From Amycolatopsis tucumanensis (lineage in GTDB: Bacteria > Actinomycetota > Actinomycetes > Mycobacteriales > Pseudonocardiaceae): 64,000 nt of DNA. Below are positions 17,261-26,248 of the stretch, one piece after another (the first letter of the stretch is position 1; each line of letters opens with the position of its first letter). The stretch covers positions 60,476-124,475 of the forward strand of contig NZ_JAKGSD010000022.1 of NCBI RefSeq assembly GCF_021654135.1. The letters are read 5' to 3'. A program made the position numbers and the translations under genes. The notes under the pieces are model-generated. The model was not told the origin of the DNA, made no database searches, and saw only the letters and a list, made by a program, of their open reading frames with translations.

Positions 17261-18639
17261 CGTCGCTTGCCCACCCCACCTCCGCGAGGTCCGGGCACGA
17301 CTCAGCGGCCGGGGATGCGGAGCAGCAGCTACGGGCACGGCTACGGCGCGTGCTGACCGCGGAGTTGCCGGAGCGGGTCGAAGCCGCCGCCCGGGCTGGG
17401 GAAGGCCCGTTGAGTGTGGCGCGGCGCCGGCAGATCGGCCGCGAGGTCTTAGAGGACGCGATCGCCGCGCACACCGAGGCCGAGTTGCTCGCCGGGCGCG
17501 TGCTGCTGGATCGCGCCGTGGAGCAGCGTGTCGCCGATCAGGTGTTGGACGAGGTGTTCGGTCTGGGCGGGTTGCAGCCGCTGCTGGCGGACAGCTCGGT
17601 GGAGACGATCAACGTCAACCGGTTCGACCGGGTCTTCGTCCAGTACGCCGACGGCCGCCGCGCTCAGGTCGCGCCGATCGCGGCGTCGAACGAGGAGCTG
17701 ACGAATCTGGTACGTACGCTCGCGGCGCGCGCTTCCTCGGAGGAGCGCCGATTCGACCGCGGGTCGCCCGCGCTGAACCTGCAACTGCCCGGTGGTGAGC
17801 GGTTGTTCGCAGTCCTTGGGCTGACCGCGGGCGGGGTGACGGCGTTGACGGTGCGCCGCCACGGCTATCTGACCGCCACCCTTGCCCAGCTTCGCCGCCG
17901 CGGCACGTTGGACGCCGGCCTGGAGCGGTTTCTGCGTGCTCTCGTGCGCGCTCGGAAGAACCTGCTGATCACCGGCGGCACCGGCGCCGGGAAGACCACG
18001 CTGTTGCGGGCGCTGGCCGCGGAGATGGATCCGATGGAGCGCATCGTCACCGTGGAGGACGCGTTCGAACTCGGCCTCGGGCTGGACCCGGAGCTGCATG
18101 CCGACGTCACCGCGTTGCAGGCGCGGGAGGTGAACGTCGAGGGGGAGGGCGCGATCGACCAGGCCGAGCTGGTGCGCTGGGGGCTGCGCATGAGCCCGGA
18201 CCGGGTGATCGTCGGAGAGATCCGCGGCGCCGAGGTGATCCCGATGTGCAACGCGATGAGCCAGGGCAACGACGGCTCGATGGCGACGTTGCACGCCTCG
18301 TCGTCGAAGATCGCGTTCACCCGGCTGGCGTCTTACGCCGCTCAGGGGCCGGAGCGGCTGCCGCTGGAGGCCACCGCGTTGCTGGTTGCCTCCGCCGTGC
18401 ACTTCGTGGTCCACCTGGACCGGGCTGCCGACCGCACCACCCGCGTGATCGCCTCGATCCGGGAGGTCGTCGGGGCCGAGGGCGGCGCGGTGATCTCCAA
18501 CGAGGTCTACCGGCGTGGTCCCGACCGGCGTGCGGTTCCCGTCGCGGGGGCTCTGCGGGCGGACACCCTCGATGACCTGGTCGCGGCCGGCTTCGATGCG
18601 GACCTGCTGGCCCAGCCCGAGGGTTGGTGGACGTCATGA
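17257..18639 (+). CDS. cpaF: Tad secretion ATPase CpaF/TadA
   Basis: 460 residues. The N-terminal helical domain (DRAVEQRVADQVLDEVFGLG) is followed by SVETINVNRFDRVFVQYADG and the AAA motor: Walker A TGGTGAGKTT (239-248), IVTVEDAFELGL, the Asp box region RWGLRMSPDRVIVGEIRGAE and the His box NDGSMATLHASSSK. All catalytic elements are intact, so it should be an active hexameric ATPase driving pilus or substrate export. ATGA overlaps on both sides place it in one operon with cpaE and tadB. Confidence 0.95.
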   Translation: MTSLAHPTSARSGHDSAAGDAEQQLRARLRRVLTAELPERVEAAARAGEGPLSVARRRQIGREVLEDAIAAHTEAELLAGRVLLDRAVEQRVADQVLDEVFGLGGLQPLLADSSVETINVNRFDRVFVQYADGRRAQVAPIAASNEELTNLVRTLAARASSEERRFDRGSPALNLQLPGGERLFAVLGLTAGGVTALTVRRHGYLTATLAQLRRRGTLDAGLERFLRALVRARKNLLITGGTGAGKTTLLRALAAEMDPMERIVTVEDAFELGLGLDPELHADVTALQAREVNVEGEGAIDQAELVRWGLRMSPDRVIVGEIRGAEVIPMCNAMSQGNDGSMATLHASSSKIAFTRLASYAAQGPERLPLEATALLVASAVHFVVHLDRAADRTTRVIASIREVVGAEGGAVISNEVYRRGPDRRAVPVAGALRADTLDDLVAAGFDADLLAQPEGWWTS

Positions 18640-19553
18640 CTCTCGACACGGCGGTGGCCGCAGTGTTCGGTCTCGGTGCCGCGGCTGGGATCCTGCTGAT
18701 CCTTGCCGCCTTGCGTCGACCGGCCGGGACGGTGTCGTCGACCTCAGCGTTCGGCGGGCGGCTGCGTGCTGTGCGCGGGCAGGATCGCGATCGCCGGTTC
18801 GTGCTGGGTGTGGTGCTCGCCGTCGGCGCCGGGCTGCTGACCGGCGCGGTCACGGGCTGGGTGGTCGGTGGGGTCCTGACCGGGGCGGCGGTGTGGTTCC
18901 TGCCGCGGCTTGTCGGTCCGGATCGCGCCCACGCGCGTCGCGTCGCCCGGATGGAGGCAATCGCGTCGTGGACGGAAATGCTGCGCGACGTGCTCGCGGC
19001 CGCGGCGGGGCTCGAGCAAGCCATCCTCGCCACCGCGCCGCTCGCGCCAGCGCCGATCCGCGGCGAGATCACCACGCTGGCCGCGCGGTTGGAAAGCGGG
19101 CAGCGGCTGGCGCCGGCGCTGCGCGGACTGGCGGGGGAGCTGGCCGACCCAACAGCGGACCTGGTGATCGCCTCCCTGGTGCTGGCTGCCGAGCACCAGG
19201 CGCGCCAGCTCGGCGACCTGCTCGGATCGCTGGCGACGACCGCCCGCGAGCAGGCCGCGATGCGGATGCGGGTCGAGACCGGGCGGGCGCGCACCCGCAC
19301 CTCGGTGCGGGTCATCGTCGCCACCACCCTCGCCTTCGCCGCCGGAGTCGTGGTGTTCAACCGCGCCTATCTCGGCGTCTACGACACCGTCACCGGGCAG
19401 TTCGTGCTGCTGCTCATCGGGGGCCTCTTCGTCGCCGGGTTCGCCTGGCTCTCGCGCATCGCCGCCGGCGGCGACCAGGCCAGGGTGCTCACGCTGGACG
19501 TGCCGGCCGTCGAGAGCACGGCACCTGCCGCTCCCGGGGGTGAGCGCGCATGA
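18636..19553 (+). CDS. tadB: TadB-like inner-membrane platform protein
   Basis: 305 residues from ATG 18636, overlapping the cpaF stop. There is a membrane helix at the N-terminus, a second pair at about 50-85 (VLGVVLAVGAGLLTGAVTGWVVGG), the cytoplasmic T2SF/GspF helical domain (MEAIASWTEMLRDVLAAAAGLEQAI ... LVLAAEHQARQLGDLLGSLA) and two C-terminal helices. This is the usual TadB layout. It works with TadC as the membrane base that the CpaF motor turns. Confidence 0.88.
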   Translation: MTLDTAVAAVFGLGAAAGILLILAALRRPAGTVSSTSAFGGRLRAVRGQDRDRRFVLGVVLAVGAGLLTGAVTGWVVGGVLTGAAVWFLPRLVGPDRAHARRVARMEAIASWTEMLRDVLAAAAGLEQAILATAPLAPAPIRGEITTLAARLESGQRLAPALRGLAGELADPTADLVIASLVLAAEHQARQLGDLLGSLATTAREQAAMRMRVETGRARTRTSVRVIVATTLAFAAGVVVFNRAYLGVYDTVTGQFVLLLIGGLFVAGFAWLSRIAAGGDQARVLTLDVPAVESTAPAAPGGERA

Positions 19554-20443
19554 TCCCCGCCATCCTGTTCGGCACCGGGGCCGGTCTTGGCCTGTGGCTG
19601 CTCGTGGTCTGGGCGGTGCCACCGCGGCCCGCTCTCGGCGTTCGGCTGGCTCAAGTCAGCGCACAACGGCCCGTCGCACCGATCCTGCGTCCGGACGATG
19701 CGCCCTGGATCACCACCTGGGGGCGGGTGTTCGTGCCCGCCCTGCGCGCCGCGGGCCTTCCCGGCGCGAACCTGGTTAACGACCTGCGGGTCGTCGGCCG
19801 CGGTACCGATACCCATCTCGCGTCCAAGGCGGTGCTCGCGTTGGCCGGGTTGGCCGCGCCGTGGCTGCTGCAGGCGCTGCTGGCCCTCGGTGGTCTCTCC
19901 CTCGGGTTCGAGGTGCCGCTGCTGGCCGGGCTGGTGCTCGCCGGCCTCGGCTTTCTGGTCCCGGATCTCGATGTCCGCGCCCGGGCAGCCCGGCAGCGGC
20001 GGGAGTTCCGCACTGCCTTGTCGGCGTTCCTGGACCTGGTGTGGATCACCCTCGCCGGCGGCGCCGGTGTCGAGGGCGCGCTGCTGGATGCCGCCGCCGT
20101 CGGCCACGGCCCCGCGTTCGACAAGATCCAGCGCGCACTGGACGCCGCGCAGCTGACCCGCACCACGCCCTGGAACACCCTGCGCCGGTTGGGCGAGGAA
20201 CTCGACATCCCCGAGCTGTCCGAACTCGCCGCCTCGATCTCCCTGGCCGGCACCGAAGGCGCCCGAGTCCGCGGATCCCTGGCGGCGAAAGCACAAACGC
20301 TGCGCACCCATCAGGTCACCGACGCCGAAGCCGATGCGCAGGCCGCCACCGAACGCATGGCACTGCCGGTGACGCTGCTGTTCATCGGGTTCCTCGGCTT
20401 CATCGCCTACCCGGCCCTCATTCAAGTCCTCAATGGACTCTAG
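19550..20443 (+). CDS. tadC: TadC-like inner-membrane platform protein
   Basis: 297 residues from ATG 19550, overlapping the tadB stop. It has an N-terminal helix, two helices around 95-140 (LALAGLAAPWLLQALLALGG, LLAGLVLAGLGFLVP), a T2SF cytoplasmic domain (FLDLVWITLAGGAGVEGALLD ... ELAASISLAGTEGARVRGSL) and a final helix (VTLLFIGFLGFIAYPALI). It is the second platform protein. A 50-base gap with AAGAGG leads to the pilin gene. Confidence 0.88.
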   Translation: MIPAILFGTGAGLGLWLLVVWAVPPRPALGVRLAQVSAQRPVAPILRPDDAPWITTWGRVFVPALRAAGLPGANLVNDLRVVGRGTDTHLASKAVLALAGLAAPWLLQALLALGGLSLGFEVPLLAGLVLAGLGFLVPDLDVRARAARQRREFRTALSAFLDLVWITLAGGAGVEGALLDAAAVGHGPAFDKIQRALDAAQLTRTTPWNTLRRLGEELDIPELSELAASISLAGTEGARVRGSLAAKAQTLRTHQVTDAEADAQAATERMALPVTLLFIGFLGFIAYPALIQVLNGL

Positions 20444-20493
20444 GTCGGCCTGGGCGACGGAAAGGATTGCACGACAAGGAAAGAGGCGAACTC

Positions 20494-20694
20494 ATGTTGT
20501 ATCACTGCCGGACAGTGTGGAGCCTGATCCGGGCGCGGACCATGCTGCTGCGGGAAGACCCGGAGCGCGGCGAGATCACCACGACGGTCATCGTGACCGC
20601 CCTGATGGCCATCGCCGCGATCGCCATCATCGCGATCATCGTCGCGAAACTCACCGAGAAGGCGAATTCCATCGACCTCGGCCTCGGCGGTTGA
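20494..20694 (+). CDS. Small Flp-like pilin
   Basis: 66 residues from ATG 20494. A charged leader of about 26 residues ends in DPERGE, followed by a long hydrophobic segment (ITTTVIVTALMAIAAIAIIA) and a short polar tail (KLTEKANSIDLGLGG). The Gly-Glu junction before the hydrophobic stretch fits cleavage by the A24 peptidase encoded at 13068-13709. It is probably the major subunit of the Flp-type pilus or pseudopilus. It is too small for a TadE protein. Confidence 0.75.
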   Translation: MLYHCRTVWSLIRARTMLLREDPERGEITTTVIVTALMAIAAIAIIAIIVAKLTEKANSIDLGLGG

Positions 20695-20695
20695 G

Positions 20696-21139
20696 GTGTA
20701 CGGCGCAAGAATCGCCGGTCCCATCCGGAGGGCGACCGGACAGGCCCTGCGGGGCGACCGCGGCGAGGTCACCGTCGAACTGGTCATCGCCACACCGCTG
20801 CTCCTGCTGGCGTTGCTGGCGATCGTCCAGTTCGCGCTGTGGTCACACGCCACCCACGTCGCGCAAGCCGCGGCCTCCCAGGCGCTCGCCGCCGCCCGCA
20901 TGCAGAACGGCACCTCCTCTACAGGACATACTGCGGGGCAACGCCTGCTGGACGAGCTGGCGTCCGGTCCGCTACGGAACTCGCGGCTGGATGTGGCCCG
21001 CAGCGCAACCTCGGTGGCGGTGAGGGTCCAGGGCGAGGCGACCCCGGTGCTGCCAGGCGTGCATCTGCACGTGCAGGCCGAAGTGTTCGGTGAGGTCGAA
21101 CGCTTCTTGCCCGATGTCGCCAGCGGGAGTGCGTCATGA
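20696..21139 (+). CDS. TadE-family pseudopilin
   Basis: 147 residues. The TadE signature is DRGEVTVELVIATPLLLLALL (Glu at the fifth position after the Gly) within one membrane helix, followed by an exported domain. GTG 20696 begins one base after the pilin stop, and the end overlaps the next gene by ATGA. TadE proteins are minor pilins processed by the prepilin peptidase. Confidence 0.85.
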   Translation: MYGARIAGPIRRATGQALRGDRGEVTVELVIATPLLLLALLAIVQFALWSHATHVAQAAASQALAAARMQNGTSSTGHTAGQRLLDELASGPLRNSRLDVARSATSVAVRVQGEATPVLPGVHLHVQAEVFGEVERFLPDVASGSAS

Positions 21140-21666
21140 CGCGCACGGGTGACGGCACTCGGGCGACGATCGGACTTGGTGTCGCGCGGCCCCCGGCCGG
21201 CAAGGGCAGATGCGGGGCCGGTGTCGAGACTGCGCGGCGGTGGTGGAGCGGTGAGCGGGGATCGGTCACCGCGGAGGCGGTGCTGGTCGCGCCGCTGCTG
21301 GTCATGCTGATCGTGTTTGTCGCCGTCGTGGTGCACCGCGGGGTGGATGCCCGGTTGCGGCTCGACGACGCCGCGCACCAGGCGGCCCGAGCTGCCAGCA
21401 TGCAACGCAGCAGCCCGGCGGCCACCGACGCCGCGCGCGCGACCGCTGCGAATGCGCTGGCCCAGGCCGGGGTGGTGTGCGGGGGCGTCACAACCAGTCT
21501 CAGTGGCGCGGTGGTGCCAGGCGGCACGCTCACCGTCAGCGTGCGGTGCACAGTGGACTTCGAAGAGGCAGTTCTACTCGGGGTTCCGGGTAGCACCACG
21601 CTGGAATCGACGGCCAGCGAGGTCGTCGACACTTACCGCTCCCAGACGGCCGGGACCACGCCATGA
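21136..21666 (+). CDS. Second TadE-family pseudopilin
   Basis: 176 residues. A basic N-terminal extension of about 40 residues precedes ERGSVTAEAVLVAPLLVML, the Gly-x-x-x-x-Glu hydrophobic signature of TadE. The exported part contains two Cys (VVCGGVTT, SVRCTVDF) that could form a disulfide. ATGA overlaps on both sides. Confidence 0.85.
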   Translation: MTRTGDGTRATIGLGVARPPAGKGRCGAGVETARRWWSGERGSVTAEAVLVAPLLVMLIVFVAVVVHRGVDARLRLDDAAHQAARAASMQRSSPAATDAARATAANALAQAGVVCGGVTTSLSGAVVPGGTLTVSVRCTVDFEEAVLLGVPGSTTLESTASEVVDTYRSQTAGTTP

Positions 21667-22109
21667 TCAGCCGACGCTGGCAGGGATGGCGTGCGTGGTG
21701 GGTGGGCGAGGACGGCCGGGTGTCGGCGTTCGTGCTCGCTCTCATGCTGGGCCTGCTGGCCTTGGCTGGGTTGAGCCTGGACGGCGGTCTTGCGCTCGCG
21801 AGCAAGGTCCGTGCCGGCGGTCAGGCCGAGTCCGCGGCCCGCGCCGGCGCTCAGGCCCTGGATCTGACCGCCTACCGCGCGACTGGTGAGGTCCGGCTCG
21901 ACCCCGCCCGTGCGCGGGACTTGGCGCAGCGCTACCTGTCCGCGGTCGGCGCCACCGGCGCTGTCCAGGTCGCGGGGGACACCGTCACGGTGCAGGTCAC
22001 GACCACTTACCGCACCCAGTTGCTCTCGTTGATCGGCATCGACGACATCCACGCCCACGGCAGCGGCGCGGCCCATCCCCAGCGCGGCGTCACCGCCGTC
22101 GAACCGTAA
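21663..22109 (+). CDS. TadG-like pseudopilin (short form)
   Basis: 148 residues starting with EDGRVSAFVLALMLGLLALAG, the TadG/Flp-TadE/G N-terminal motif, then SLDGGLALASKVRAGGQAESAARAGAQALD and a beta-rich end. Full TadG proteins carry a vWA domain; this short actinobacterial form (Rv3660c-region type) does not. It closes the run of overlapping Tad genes. Confidence 0.82.
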   Translation: MISRRWQGWRAWWVGEDGRVSAFVLALMLGLLALAGLSLDGGLALASKVRAGGQAESAARAGAQALDLTAYRATGEVRLDPARARDLAQRYLSAVGATGAVQVAGDTVTVQVTTTYRTQLLSLIGIDDIHAHGSGAAHPQRGVTAVEP

Positions 22110-22130
22110 CAGCAGGGAAGGAGACCCGGC

Positions 22131-22517
22131 ATGGTCACATCGGAAGAGGAAATCACCCGCCGTCTCAGCGAGAAGGACACCGCTCGCAGCGCCCGCCGCG
22201 CCGAGGCGGCCACCATGGTGGGCGAGCTTGCCCGTCGGCACGCCGCGCTCGCCGCCCAGGTTGCCGAGCTCGAGCGCGAACTCGGCGAGGTCCTGACCGC
22301 GGCCGGGGATGTCATCGACGTCTCCGAGCTGGCCCAGGTCACCGACATCCCCGCCGCTGACCTGACACGCTGGCGCGACAGCAGCAGCCGCGGCAAACGC
22401 CGTCGCAGCACGACAACGAAGGCCCGCAGCGGTGCCACCAACGGCCACCCCACGACCATTCCGCGTCCCACGCCGAAGCAGTCGGCCGAGTCCGCTGTGG
22501 CGGCCGCGAGCACGTGA
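22131..22517 (+). CDS. Small coiled-coil protein of the Tad locus
   Basis: 128 residues. Residues 1-65 form a charged coiled coil (ARRAEAATMVGELARRHAAL, ELERELGEVL), then comes a short region that could pair with DNA or protein (VIDVSELAQVTDIPAADLTRWRD) and a basic Ser/Thr/Pro tail. No family recognised. AAGGAGA lies before ATG 22131. Its stop shares a base with the next start. Confidence 0.7.
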   Translation: MVTSEEEITRRLSEKDTARSARRAEAATMVGELARRHAALAAQVAELERELGEVLTAAGDVIDVSELAQVTDIPAADLTRWRDSSSRGKRRRSTTTKARSGATNGHPTTIPRPTPKQSAESAVAAAST

Positions 22518-25231
22518 TGGTGCCGCTCACCCGCCGAGCCCGGCCGCTTCGTGCTGCCCGGCTCCTGGGGCGGGCGGTGCGCGGGCTGGTGGCTGCGGCG
22601 ATGCTGCTCGCGCTGGTCGGCGGTCTGCCGTGGGCGTTGGTGCGGTTCGTGGGCTGGCCGCTGCCGGATCACCTGCCCACCCTGGACGAGATCGGCGCCG
22701 TGCTGATGGCTCCGATGTCCACGAGCTTCCTGCTCGACGGCGTGGCGTGCCTGGCGTGGCTGCTGTGGTTCGTCTTCGCCCTTGAGGTCGCCGCCTGCGC
22801 CCTGGATGTGGCAAGCGGGGCACGAGCGCTCGAACTGCGGCTGCGGACCGGACCGCTTCGCCGTGTCGCCGCCGTGCTGGTGGGCACGCTGCTGGTGGCC
22901 GTGCTCGGCCGCGCCGCCAGCGCCGCACCGGTCACCTCCGTCGACCCGGCACGGCCGGCGGGCCACGCGCCCGTCGTCGCGACCGCCCCCGCCTGGACCG
23001 CCACCCAACCGGAGAGCCACACGGCTCTCTCTTGTCCGCCGGGAACCGAGCGCGTCCGCGAGGCGGCCAACGGGGTGCACGACTCTCTGTGGCGTGTCGC
23101 GCAGCGGTGCCTCGGTGACGGCGACCGCTGGCCCGAAATCTGGGCCCTCAACCAAGGCAGCACCCAACCCAGCGGGCGCCTGCTGACCAACCCGAACCGG
23201 ATCCACCCCGGGGACGTTCTCCGGCTCCCCGCTCAGGTCACCCCGGTGCCGCCCTCGGCCACCGGGGAGGACACCCCGCCTCCCGCACCGCAAACGCCGA
23301 CCCCCACCGGGACACCGGCACCCGCACCGGCGAGGCCGGCTGACCCGCCGGCGGAGGACATCGGCGGGGGCGGGGTTACCTGGGGCGGCGAGATCTTCGT
23401 CAGCCTGGGCTTAGCGGGGGCCGTGAGCGCTCTGCTGGTGCTCGCACGGCGCCGGCGCCACGCGCGCTACCGGCCTGGCAGCGGCCGACGCGCCGACGAT
23501 CTGCCTATCCCGCCCGCGGTGTACCAGCTGCGGCTGGCCCACCTGCGCGCCCAACACGGCGACGAGGACGAGGCGCTCCAGGCCGAGACCGCCGACACCG
23601 AATCCCCAGCTGGACCGCGCAGCGAGGACCAGATGCAGGTCCTCGCTGCGCGCGTCCGGCACGTCGTCCCCGCGCTGCGTTGGGACAGTGGCCTCGACAC
23701 AGCCGTCCGGGAGGTCGACGGCAACGAGATCGAGCAGATCGCGCTCGATCTCGCGGCGGTGCATGGCCTCGGCCTGGTCGGCCCCGGTGGCTACGCCGCG
23801 GCCCGGGCCCTCGTGCTCGCCGCCCTCACCACCACCGACGGCCCGGTCACGGTGCTCGTCCCCGCCGACGACCTCACCCGCCTGCTCGGCCTTCCGGTCG
23901 CCGGACCGCTCCCGGACCGGATCACGGTGGTCGCGGACCTCGATGCGGCGCTGACCGTTCTCGACTCCCATCCCACGCACCAGGAGTCTCGGCAACCGGG
24001 CCTGCGCACCATCCTGGTTGCGTCCCCGCCACGCGAGCCAGAGCCGCAAACACGACTGCAGCAGCTGCTGGACAACGGCGCGCCATCGGGCATCAGCGCC
24101 GTCCTGCTAGGCCAATGGCGCGCCGGCGTGACCGCCTACGTCACTAGTGACGGGATCATCTCCGCGACCGACCCCGGGCACGGTGAGCCCCTGCGGGGCG
24201 CACGGGCCTTCACCCTGCCCGACACCGCCACCCGCGACCTGCTGGCCTTCCTCCACACCACCCAATCGCCCCAACCTTCACAGCCCCACGACGAGTCATC
24301 CGCCGAGGAGGCTGCGCCAGCCGACAGAACCCAGCGGCTGGAGATCGTCACCGGCCCACCACCCGCCGAGTCCGACGACGACCATCCCGCCCCACCGACG
24401 ACCGAAGACAGATCGCCCGGGGTGCACACCCCGTTGACGCTGGCCATCTTCGGCGGGCCGACCCTGCATTGGCGGCCCGACCCTAACCGGCCGGGCGACC
24501 TGAGTGACGTGACCGGACACCTGACCAGCCGGCTGCTCGAGCTGCTGGTGTTCCTCGCCGTCCACCCCCGCGGCGTGTCCCGGGACGCGATCGTCGATGC
24601 CCTCTGGCCCGACCACCCGCCCCGCAACCCGGCGAGCGTCCTGCGCACCGTGCTCTCCCGCATCCGCCGGGCCCTCGACACCGCCACCCGCGGAACGATC
24701 CCGGACCTCGTGCTGGGCGAGCACGGCCACTACCGCCTCAACCCGGCCCTCGTCCACGTGGACTACTGGGCCTTCACCGACGCGGTCTCCCGCCGCCGCA
24801 CCGCCCCCACTCCCGACCAACGCATCGAGGCCTACGAGGCAATCGTGGCTTGCTACGGCGGCACCCTCGCCGACGGACTGGACGCCGAATGGCTCACCGC
24901 CGCGCGTGAAGCGACCCGGCGGGACGCCCTCGACGCCGTCGCCGCGCTCGCCCGCGCCCACGTCGACACAGACCCCGACTACACCCTGGACCTCCTGGAA
25001 ACCGCGCGCGCATTCGACCCGCACAACGAACTGCTCTACCGCGACATCATGCGCCTGCAACACGTACTCGGAAAGCACGACGCCATCTCCCGCACCCTGA
25101 CCCTGCTGCACACCCGCCTCACCGAAATCGACGCCACACCCACCCCCGACACCATCGACCTCGCACAGCGACTACGCGCCTACCACACCGGAATCCCCAC
25201 CGAGAAAACTCGCCCCTCCCCGGAACCATGA
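22517..25231 (+). CDS. Membrane protein fusing LysM with a SARP-type (BTAD) regulator
   Basis: 904 residues from ATG 22517 (GTG 22514 also possible). Order: two to three membrane helices in the first 140 residues; a LysM-like domain at about 184-236 (HDSLWRVAQRCLGDGDRWPEIWALN ... IHPGDVLRLP); a Pro/Thr linker; a membrane helix near 292-312; a cytoplasmic middle part with EIEQIALDLAAVHGLGLVG; then an OmpR-like winged helix (about 670-720: LLELLVFLAVHPRGVSRDAIVDALWP) and a bacterial transcriptional activator domain to the end (AYEAIVACYGGTLADGLDAEWL). A protein that could bind peptidoglycan outside and DNA inside is striking. It is co-transcribed with the Tad genes. Confidence 0.88.
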   Translation: MVPLTRRARPLRAARLLGRAVRGLVAAAMLLALVGGLPWALVRFVGWPLPDHLPTLDEIGAVLMAPMSTSFLLDGVACLAWLLWFVFALEVAACALDVASGARALELRLRTGPLRRVAAVLVGTLLVAVLGRAASAAPVTSVDPARPAGHAPVVATAPAWTATQPESHTALSCPPGTERVREAANGVHDSLWRVAQRCLGDGDRWPEIWALNQGSTQPSGRLLTNPNRIHPGDVLRLPAQVTPVPPSATGEDTPPPAPQTPTPTGTPAPAPARPADPPAEDIGGGGVTWGGEIFVSLGLAGAVSALLVLARRRRHARYRPGSGRRADDLPIPPAVYQLRLAHLRAQHGDEDEALQAETADTESPAGPRSEDQMQVLAARVRHVVPALRWDSGLDTAVREVDGNEIEQIALDLAAVHGLGLVGPGGYAAARALVLAALTTTDGPVTVLVPADDLTRLLGLPVAGPLPDRITVVADLDAALTVLDSHPTHQESRQPGLRTILVASPPREPEPQTRLQQLLDNGAPSGISAVLLGQWRAGVTAYVTSDGIISATDPGHGEPLRGARAFTLPDTATRDLLAFLHTTQSPQPSQPHDESSAEEAAPADRTQRLEIVTGPPPAESDDDHPAPPTTEDRSPGVHTPLTLAIFGGPTLHWRPDPNRPGDLSDVTGHLTSRLLELLVFLAVHPRGVSRDAIVDALWPDHPPRNPASVLRTVLSRIRRALDTATRGTIPDLVLGEHGHYRLNPALVHVDYWAFTDAVSRRRTAPTPDQRIEAYEAIVACYGGTLADGLDAEWLTAAREATRRDALDAVAALARAHVDTDPDYTLDLLETARAFDPHNELLYRDIMRLQHVLGKHDAISRTLTLLHTRLTEIDATPTPDTIDLAQRLRAYHTGIPTEKTRPSPEP

Positions 25232-26059
25232 ATCGGCGCACGAACGCGACTCGATGGAGGAAAAAGACTCGTCGGGAACAACGAAATACCTCGATTACCA
25301 GCCCCCAATCGGGCGGATCCAATGCTAACGTCGACGTGGCAGAACCACCGTCAAGGCCGGAAAAGAACTCCGTGCGCACCTTTCCAAATGTCTTTTTTCG
25401 ATCGCGGGGATCGCGGGACCAGCGCCCGCAATTCTGTCGTGTGCGTGCGAACGATCTCAGGCAGAAGGGCGCCGGTGGGGACCTCGCCAGCGGCCGACCA
25501 TCCCGTGCTGTCGCTGCGGGGCTACCTGCCGCGGGACGCGAGTGCCAACGGAGGAGCCGCTCACCGGACCGCTCAGCCTCGTCCTCCGGTATCCGCTTAA
25601 GTCGGATCCCCTGGTGCCCGCCGTCACCGCAGGTCATGCACCCGGTAAGGGGATCCACCGGTGTCCCAGACTCGCTTGCCGCCAAGCCGGTAAGCACATC
25701 AGGTCCGGCGGCGATGTCACGTACCTTCCGCATCCTGATCATGCTGGCAGCCTGTGTGCTCTGCTCACGTTCAATTCTCCCGATTTCTCTTAATTTTCTC
25801 TGGAGAAGACGACATTTCTATCCGGCTTTTCGACTGGCCGCCGGGCCGTTTCTGCATCCGCCTCAAACGTGCCTGACCTGCGCAAACGGCACGGAAATGT
25901 GAGCCAATTCGATGATGAAAAGGCGAACAAAATTCCCTGAGATCGACGGCGGAAAACTATTGCACGCCGCCCGGGATCGAGTTACTTTTGATGTGTCACC
26001 GGGAAAACCGGAAACCGTCACCAACCGCCCGCCCGGCGAATTCAGGAACGGGGATAGTT
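25232..26059. other. 828-base intergenic region before the accessory operon
   Basis: More AT-rich than its surroundings, with runs such as TTAATTTTCTC near 25790. Frames on both strands (for example 25228-25902) lack codon bias and recognisable sequence, so none is called. Two 11-base GCCT-type units at 25860-25881 suggest a regulated promoter for the operon starting at 26060. An origin or transfer site could also lie here, but no iteron set or clear inverted repeat was seen. Confidence 0.5.
25860..25881 (+). promoter_or_regulatory. Two 11-base units resembling the SARP-type array
   Basis: GCCTCAAACGT (25860-25870) is followed directly by GCCTGACCTGC (25871-25881). The first unit matches GCCTCAAAACG from the array at 45843 at 9 of 11 positions. 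It lies about 180 bases upstream of the accessory operon. With only two units it is weaker than the array at 45843-45908. Confidence 0.4.
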
Positions 26060-26203
26060 ATGTGCTACACCGACGTCACCACGCACGCCGACGGAACCGC
26101 CACCGCGTTTTGCAACTGCGGGTGGACCGAAGAACACCCCAGCCACGCCGCCGCCGCAGCGGCCACCGACGCCCACCACGACGCCGAACTGGCCTACAGC
26201 TGA
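26060..26203 (+). CDS. 47-residue Cys/His protein
   Basis: ATG 26060, with GGGA upstream, opens MCYTDVTTHADGTATAFCNC..., a 47-residue protein with a Cys-x-Cys pair followed by WTEEHPSHAAAAAATDAHHD. It resembles the short Cys/His proteins found in actinophage and conjugative-element accessory regions. No function known. It is probably the first gene of the plus-strand accessory operon. Confidence 0.6.
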   Translation: MCYTDVTTHADGTATAFCNCGWTEEHPSHAAAAAATDAHHDAELAYS

Positions 26204-26248
26204 ACCGCCCGAAAACCCGCGCCACATCCCAGAAAAGGGGGCCACGCC

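Noticed and set aside
25228..25902. 224-codon plus-strand frame after the LysM-BTAD gene
   Set aside because: It overlaps the upstream stop in ATGA fashion, but its composition is unlike coding sequence and it spans an AT-richer control region.
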